Source: Natronogracilivirga saccharolytica (GTDB lineage Bacteria > Bacteroidota > Rhodothermia > Balneolales > Natronogracilivirgulaceae). Taken from it: a DNA stretch of 64,000 nucleotides. The first letter of the stretch is position 1. Each line of letters starts with the position of its first letter. Below, piece by piece: positions 59,580 through 64,000 of the stretch. The notes under the pieces were generated by a model. That model worked only from the letters and a program-made list of their open reading frames with translations, was not told where the DNA came from and ran no database searches. The position numbers and the translations under genes were made by a program. The stretch lies in contig NZ_JAFIDN010000004.1 of NCBI RefSeq assembly GCF_017921895.1, forward strand, positions 1 to 64,000. The letters are read 5' to 3'.

Positions 59580-60620
59580 TCAGGCAGGACGCACGTGTTT
59601 GACCGAACCATACCGGTCTAATACGTTTTCTGCAATTTCCCCGGTCAGATCAGGAAAGCGAATCCGCAAAGACAGTGCAGTTGACAACCAGTTTGAAAGC
59701 TGACGACAAAACCTGTCGCCGATATATTCTATTACGGGCACTCCCATTTTTTGCAGGGCTGCTGCATTGCACCATTGCTCGTATTGTCCGCGCATAGGTA
59801 TAACCAGCAATGGGATACCGAGATAGATCGCTTCTGATGGTGCTTCAAACCCGGCACCGCAAAGTACATATGATGCTGAACTTAAACTATTCAGATACCC
59901 ATCCTCTGAGACCGGATACACATGAATGTGCCCATACGTACCCGGTTGATCAGCGGTTTTCGAAAAAACGTGCCAGTCAATATCAGTGATATTTTTCAGG
60001 TATTTCATCAGAACAGATTCGTGATACGCCGGTAAATAAACCGTGGCATGCTCTCTTTCATACAATTTTTTTTGGGGTACAGAATGCAAGTTGAGTCGCA
60101 GATTGCGTATCTCTTCACGTATTACAGGAGGGTATATGAAATCTTCATAACTGAGGTAATGAAAACCTGCCGGGTAATCACACGGAGCATACCAGGAAAA
60201 AATGGCTTCTCCTGCAATGCTTCGCTTCTTTGGCCGGGGAGTCAGGTCTGATAAGAACGAGGCCTGATGGCTCAGACCAACACTCGGTATACCAGCCCGG
60301 CGTGCTGACCAGGCACTGATTGGTTCAAAATCACTTATCACCAAATCATATTTCTGGGTATCCAGCGAGTGTATGTCTTGCAGGAACCGCAACGGCCGCA
60401 ATCTGTAAATGCTTTTCAGAAAATCAATTCCTCCGTTTTTACCGAAAGCGTAACTCAGACCCTTCAGATTGTAATCAGGCTGTTCACCTGGAATACAATC
60501 ATACGAATGACCGCTGATCAGAATATCAACTTCCGCATGTTTTCTGAACTCCGGTAAAAAAGTGCGGGCTCTGCTGATATGGCCATTTCCCGTGCCCTGA
60601 ATTCCGTAAAGCAACTTCAT
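59580..60620 (-). CDS. MJ1255/VC2487-family glycosyltransferase
   Basis: 346 residues, GT-B type (GT28/GT1-like). It opens LLYGIQGTGNGHISRA, a glycine-rich acceptor loop typical of this group. It has LVISDFEPISAWSARRAGIP in the middle and YVLCGAGFEAPSEAIYLGIPLLVIPMRGQYEQ in the C-terminal donor domain (GAGFxxxSEA, then GQYEQ). The sugar and acceptor are unknown; a lipid or teichoic-like acceptor is possible. It overlaps the upstream LpxH-like gene by 4 bp, so the two are translationally coupled. Confidence 0.85.
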   Translation of the reverse strand: MKLLYGIQGTGNGHISRARTFLPEFRKHAEVDILISGHSYDCIPGEQPDYNLKGLSYAFGKNGGIDFLKSIYRLRPLRFLQDIHSLDTQKYDLVISDFEPISAWSARRAGIPSVGLSHQASFLSDLTPRPKKRSIAGEAIFSWYAPCDYPAGFHYLSYEDFIYPPVIREEIRNLRLNLHSVPQKKLYEREHATVYLPAYHESVLMKYLKNITDIDWHVFSKTADQPGTYGHIHVYPVSEDGYLNSLSSASYVLCGAGFEAPSEAIYLGIPLLVIPMRGQYEQWCNAAALQKMGVPVIEYIGDRFCRQLSNWLSTALSLRIRFPDLTGEIAENVLDRYGSVKHVRPA

Positions 60621-61480
60621 TGCAGCTCCTGATATACTTGCCCGTTGGAAGTATGCAGCGTTTCACTTACCAACGAATCATCAAAAATGCCAAAACTGTC
60701 CGGTATATCATCAAACACCACATCCGACATGTGCTGATAAACAGACCATTTACCATCTTTGTACTCAAGCGCACTCAAATGTTCAACCCAGTCTCCTGAG
60801 TTCATATAGATAACAGAGCCATTGCTGTTGGTTATTTTTTTGATGTTGGGTCTGTGGATATGGCCGCATATCACATAGTCGTAACCCTTTTCTATGGCCA
60901 GGTCAGAAGCAGTCATCTCAAAATTGCTTACAAATTTCACGGCCGATTTTACTCCGTTCTTGATACGGCGTGAGAATGACATGCGTTCGTGTCCCATTCG
61001 CATCCATACGGCATTGACCCACTTATTAAGTAAAATCAGAAAATTATAGCCCTTGCCTCCGAGTTTGGCTACGAATTTTGAATAGTGCATGGTCACATCA
61101 AAAACATCGCCGTGAAAAATCCAGGCTTTCTTACCGTCAATATTCAGCACCAGTTTGTCAAGCAGCTGAAAATTGCCCAGGCCGAAAGGTGAAAACTTCC
61201 TGAGCATTTCATCATGATTGCCGGTCAGATAATAAACCGATGTCCCGTTGCTCAGCATGCCCAGTATACACTTGAGAACCTCCATGTGAGTTTCCGGCCA
61301 GTAGTATTTCTTGAATTGCCAGATATCCAGCAGATCCCCGTTTAGTACCAGTGTTTTGGGTCGGACACTTTTCAGGTATTTTACCAGTTCTTCAGAATGG
61401 CATCCGTATGAACCAAGGTGAACATCAGATATGATAATCAGATCTGCTTCCCGTCGTTTCTTTTGATTATTCACTTTCAT
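60617..61480 (-). CDS. LpxH-like metallophosphoesterase (UDP-2,3-diacylglucosamine diphosphatase family)
   Basis: 287 residues. Calcineurin-type metal motifs in order: IISDVHLGSYGC, VLNGDLLDIW, LTGNHDEML, FHGDVFD and CGHIHRPN, followed by YMNSGDWVEHLSALEY, which is shared by this LpxH-related group. It is longer than classical LpxH, with a helical insertion (about 150-205). A role in lipid A synthesis is possible, but its coupling with a glycosyltransferase suggests a glycolipid pathway instead. Intact metal sites. Confidence 0.85.
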   Translation of the reverse strand: MKVNNQKKRREADLIIISDVHLGSYGCHSEELVKYLKSVRPKTLVLNGDLLDIWQFKKYYWPETHMEVLKCILGMLSNGTSVYYLTGNHDEMLRKFSPFGLGNFQLLDKLVLNIDGKKAWIFHGDVFDVTMHYSKFVAKLGGKGYNFLILLNKWVNAVWMRMGHERMSFSRRIKNGVKSAVKFVSNFEMTASDLAIEKGYDYVICGHIHRPNIKKITNSNGSVIYMNSGDWVEHLSALEYKDGKWSVYQHMSDVVFDDIPDSFGIFDDSLVSETLHTSNGQVYQELQ

Positions 61481-61639
61481 AATGTTTTTTCTGAAAGAAA
61501 CAATTCTAATATGATGCTACTGTTACAAAAAAATTATCTTTGTGTTGCTATCAGTGTAATTCAGCAGTTTGTTATCTTTACACATACCACATCTGCTGGA
61601 TATACTTGCCTTGCGTCACCCTGACCTTTGATCATTTTA

Positions 61640-62767
61640 ATGATTCACGACTGGACTTATATTTTTAATAACCATCAGACCGCCCCGGATGCCAATCTGG
61701 CTCTTGAGGAATACGCGCTTCGCAATCTGGCGGACAGGAACTACATGATGCTCTATTGCAACGAGGCCTCTGTCGTCCTGGGCAGAAATCAGAATCCGCT
61801 GGAAGAGATTAATCTTGGCTTCGCTTACCGAAATAATATCCCTGTGCTCAGAAGAATTTCCGGCGGAGGAACCGTATTTCACCATCCCGGCAATCTGAAC
61901 TTCAGCTTTATTACCGACTATAAAACGGATCGCCTCCATAACTTTCGTTTTTTCAACGAACCGGTTGTGCAGCTGCTCCGGCAGCTTGGAGTGCCGGCAG
62001 AAATGAACGACCGTAATGATATCCTCGCGGACGGACGTAAAATTTCCGGCAGTGCCCAGTTTTCTTCCAGGGGAAGAATGATCAGCCACGGCACCCTGCT
62101 TTTTGATGCCCCGCTTGATCAGCTGGATGAGCTGCTGACCGTGCAAAATAAAGATGTGCATTCCCGAAGTCATAAATCTGTGCGAAGCCGGGTAGCAAAT
62201 ATCAGCGGTTTTCTTGATCAGCAGATGGATATTTCTGAATTCCGTACTTATCTGACGGAAGGACTGACAGGCAGGTCCGGACTGCAAGACGCATGGACGC
62301 CGGGAGAAGCGGACAACAGGGAGGTGGAATCACTTCGCAGGAACCGTTACACCAGCTGGGAGTGGAATTATGGCAGATCACCCCGATTTTACATTGACCG
62401 GTCCGAAGAAATCAGCGGTTATACCGTTTCCATGCAGCTCTGTGCAGAAAAAGGCAGTATTTCAGAAACAGAATTCGCTGTTCATGACCTTAAAAAAAAC
62501 CTGAATGGTGAAACTGGCCAGCCGGAAATCAGCAGAAATCAGTTGCAACGCACTCTTGCCGGTATTTCATCACTTCTCGTAAATAAACGATATGAACCGG
62601 TAACTATAATGAATACCGTTCAGACATGTGTGAGTGAAACGCTTGCATCAACAGCACAAAACCCGGAGAAAGGGCGCTGCGCATCAGCTTCGCAAATTGC
62701 CCGACAGATTTCCGGTCTCATTTACCGTCTTGAGACAGATTTCACCGAAACGCCACGTCAAACCTGA
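61640..62767 (+). CDS. lplA: Lipoate-protein ligase A
   Basis: About 375 residues from the ATG at 61640; a TTG 12 bp earlier is the alternative. The LplA domain has ALEEYAL, VVLGRNQNPLEEIN, the lipoyl-AMP loop RRISGGGTVFHHPGNLNFSF and DGRKISGSAQFSSRGRMISHGTLLFD with the conserved Lys. The C-terminal part (SWEWNYGRSPRFYIDR) is the accessory domain. It attaches lipoate to E2 and GcvH proteins. It is divergent from the LpxH-like gene. Confidence 0.92.
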   Translation: MIHDWTYIFNNHQTAPDANLALEEYALRNLADRNYMMLYCNEASVVLGRNQNPLEEINLGFAYRNNIPVLRRISGGGTVFHHPGNLNFSFITDYKTDRLHNFRFFNEPVVQLLRQLGVPAEMNDRNDILADGRKISGSAQFSSRGRMISHGTLLFDAPLDQLDELLTVQNKDVHSRSHKSVRSRVANISGFLDQQMDISEFRTYLTEGLTGRSGLQDAWTPGEADNREVESLRRNRYTSWEWNYGRSPRFYIDRSEEISGYTVSMQLCAEKGSISETEFAVHDLKKNLNGETGQPEISRNQLQRTLAGISSLLVNKRYEPVTIMNTVQTCVSETLASTAQNPEKGRCASASQIARQISGLIYRLETDFTETPRQT

Positions 62768-62785
62768 CCAACCCGAATCAACCGG

Positions 62786-63991
62786 TCACTTCACATAAAT
62801 CCATGAATCCGGATTGACATTGCTTCGGATTCGGTTAAGCTCTTCATTCGCGCTGCTGCGCGTGGAATGCTGACTGTAAGTAACTACATTGAAATTGTTT
62901 ACCTGATCCTGAACAATCTGCGCATTTCCAAATCCCTCGGCACGCACATCTTCCAGAAGAAGCTCCGCGTTTTGCCGGCTTTCAAACACACCGGCCACAA
63001 TGAAAAATGTTGTTTCATCACCTGTATTGGCTTGCGCTTCAGGTATTTCATCTGACAAATCCTCAAGTTTTTCTTCCAGCACATTGATGCGGATTGCCAG
63101 GCTGTCGATCTGGTCGTACTGTCTCATGAACTGCTGGTTGTAAACGGTGTTCAACTGATTGGTGATGTCGTTAAGGGATGAACTCAGCGACAGCAGCCGC
63201 TCGTTTATGGTTTCCATGGCAACGTCAGCAAGCTCCTGTTCCTGCTCCAGCTGCTGAAGACGGTCATCCATGTCATAAGTCAAGTGCGTAGTCCGGTGAT
63301 CCTGTCGCTGCCATTCCGTATGCCGGACCGAGCTTCTGCCAAGTTTAAGTGAAATTCCGGCGCTTGTGTTTATATAGGAATCGCCGCCGCTCAGCAGGCC
63401 TGTAGATCCGCTGCCGGGAGCGCGCTCATACCCGTCAAGAAGGTCACTGTCGGAATGGTTAAGATCCACCTGCATAAAAACATCCACTCTGCGACTGATG
63501 CGGTATGTCAGCCCGCCTCCGAGACGGTAAAGCATGGCATTGCCTGAAAAGTTTCTGCCCGGGAAACCGGGGATGTCTGTGTCGGCCACATCGACACTGT
63601 TTCGGATCAGTCCCAATCCCGCCAGTCCGTACACACCAAACTGCTCTGTGACTCTGTTCACCCCGGTGACCATGCGCAGCAGATTGGCCCGGCCGCCCAG
63701 TCCGACGGTGTAGTAATTATTGGTGAAACCGGATTCATCCATAATTGCATCATCGGCCTTGAAACGTCCGATGCCGGCATGCCCATAGAGGGAAAACACA
63801 GGATTAACCGCATAACGGACGCCCAGTGCGCCCTGGGCAGTGACCCTGGAATCAAAGGTAAACTGACCAAATGTGGGACCTCCGGAAAGGTCGATACTCC
63901 AGTCGGTGAGGTTTTCTCCGATCTGCGCCTTACTTTGGCTGAATGGAACAAACAGTATCAAAACAATGGCAGCAGTAATCCATTTTTTCAT
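62786..63991 (-). CDS. Outer-membrane barrel protein with coiled coil and C-terminal SPOR-like domain, paralogue
   Basis: 401 residues, same plan as the protein at 14010-15266. A signal peptide ends SKAQ (about 22). An OmpA-like barrel (about 28-215) is followed by a heptad-rich segment (about 225-310: LQQLEQEQELADVAMETINE and LAIRINVLEEKLEDL). The SPOR-like end starts TTFFIVAGVFESRQNAELLL. The two proteins share HARWY or HTEWQ-type junctions after the barrel (GRSSVRHTEWQRQD, GSSERNHARWYSPS). SPOR domains bind septal peptidoglycan lacking stem peptides, so both may link the outer membrane to the wall. The gene sits 18 bp from lplA, convergent. Confidence 0.75.
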   Translation of the reverse strand: MKKWITAAIVLILFVPFSQSKAQIGENLTDWSIDLSGGPTFGQFTFDSRVTAQGALGVRYAVNPVFSLYGHAGIGRFKADDAIMDESGFTNNYYTVGLGGRANLLRMVTGVNRVTEQFGVYGLAGLGLIRNSVDVADTDIPGFPGRNFSGNAMLYRLGGGLTYRISRRVDVFMQVDLNHSDSDLLDGYERAPGSGSTGLLSGGDSYINTSAGISLKLGRSSVRHTEWQRQDHRTTHLTYDMDDRLQQLEQEQELADVAMETINERLLSLSSSLNDITNQLNTVYNQQFMRQYDQIDSLAIRINVLEEKLEDLSDEIPEAQANTGDETTFFIVAGVFESRQNAELLLEDVRAEGFGNAQIVQDQVNNFNVVTYSQHSTRSSANEELNRIRSNVNPDSWIYVK

Positions 63992-64000
63992 ATCGAACCT

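Overview
The window looks like a chromosomal stretch from an FCB-group bacterium, most likely Balneolota/Rhodothermota. The grounds are: three proteins ending in a type IX secretion (T9SS) type A sorting domain (NPFNPAT, then a TGRRITTL..GxY block ending in MLVK); a SusC/SusD pair; many lipobox lipoproteins and outer-membrane barrels; and a FISUMP-domain remnant. No 16S rRNA or ribosomal-protein gene is present, so the genus cannot be fixed.

Layout. 1-1163: the 5' end of an IS30-family element inserted into a polysaccharide deacetylase gene. 1467-2210: a curlin-repeat (amyloid) protein with its own terminator. 2482-8875: a surface-glycan cluster (two GT4 glycosyltransferases, a PglC-like phosphoglycosyl transferase, an HpcH/HpaI aldolase, a D-2-hydroxyacid dehydrogenase, a Wzi-like barrel). 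8872-18147: envelope genes, including a lipoprotein with thioester-domain-like motifs, a CapD/FlaA1-type nucleotide-sugar dehydratase, a barrel/coiled-coil/SPOR protein and a second Wzi-like protein. 18503-24492: a purple-acid-phosphatase-like lipoprotein, a GluR0-like ligand-gated K+ channel, a long-chain acyl-CoA synthetase and a Mut7-C gene that has lost its nuclease core.

24502-46892 is the most striking part. A six-gene operon (SusC, SusD, PF10091/GH144-like hydrolase, lipoprotein, metallophosphoesterase, GH3) is flanked by a GH144-like endoglucanase, three secreted T9SS proteins, an EEP-family phosphodiesterase and a LacI regulator. The glycosidases suggest a beta-1,2-glucan utilisation locus. 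The unusual feature is the load of phosphoesterases: three EEP proteins and one calcineurin-like protein inside the locus, plus a second calcineurin-like protein 5 kb away. My hypothesis is that the locus processes phospho-substituted beta-1,2-glucans, such as phosphoglycerol-decorated osmoregulated periplasmic glucans, for both carbon and phosphate. Two nested-domain proteins occur here: a SusD with a PDZ-like domain inserted in it, and EEP domains inserted inside an Ig-like (ASH/HYDIN-type) domain.

47240-50910: a candidate small RNA with a strong terminator, a ROK protein, a phosphomannomutase and a cupin mannose-6-phosphate-isomerase-like gene. 51080-51976: a fasciclin lipoprotein. 52.0-55.1 kb: a gene-poor accessory patch with two PIN toxin/antitoxin pairs, an attC-like palindrome and a decayed FISUMP gene, ending at tRNA-Leu(CAA). 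55471-63991: conserved genes (FtsH, M20 peptidase, zinc-ribbon protein, MJ1255-type glycosyltransferase with an LpxH-like phosphoesterase, lipoate ligase) and a second barrel/coiled-coil/SPOR protein.
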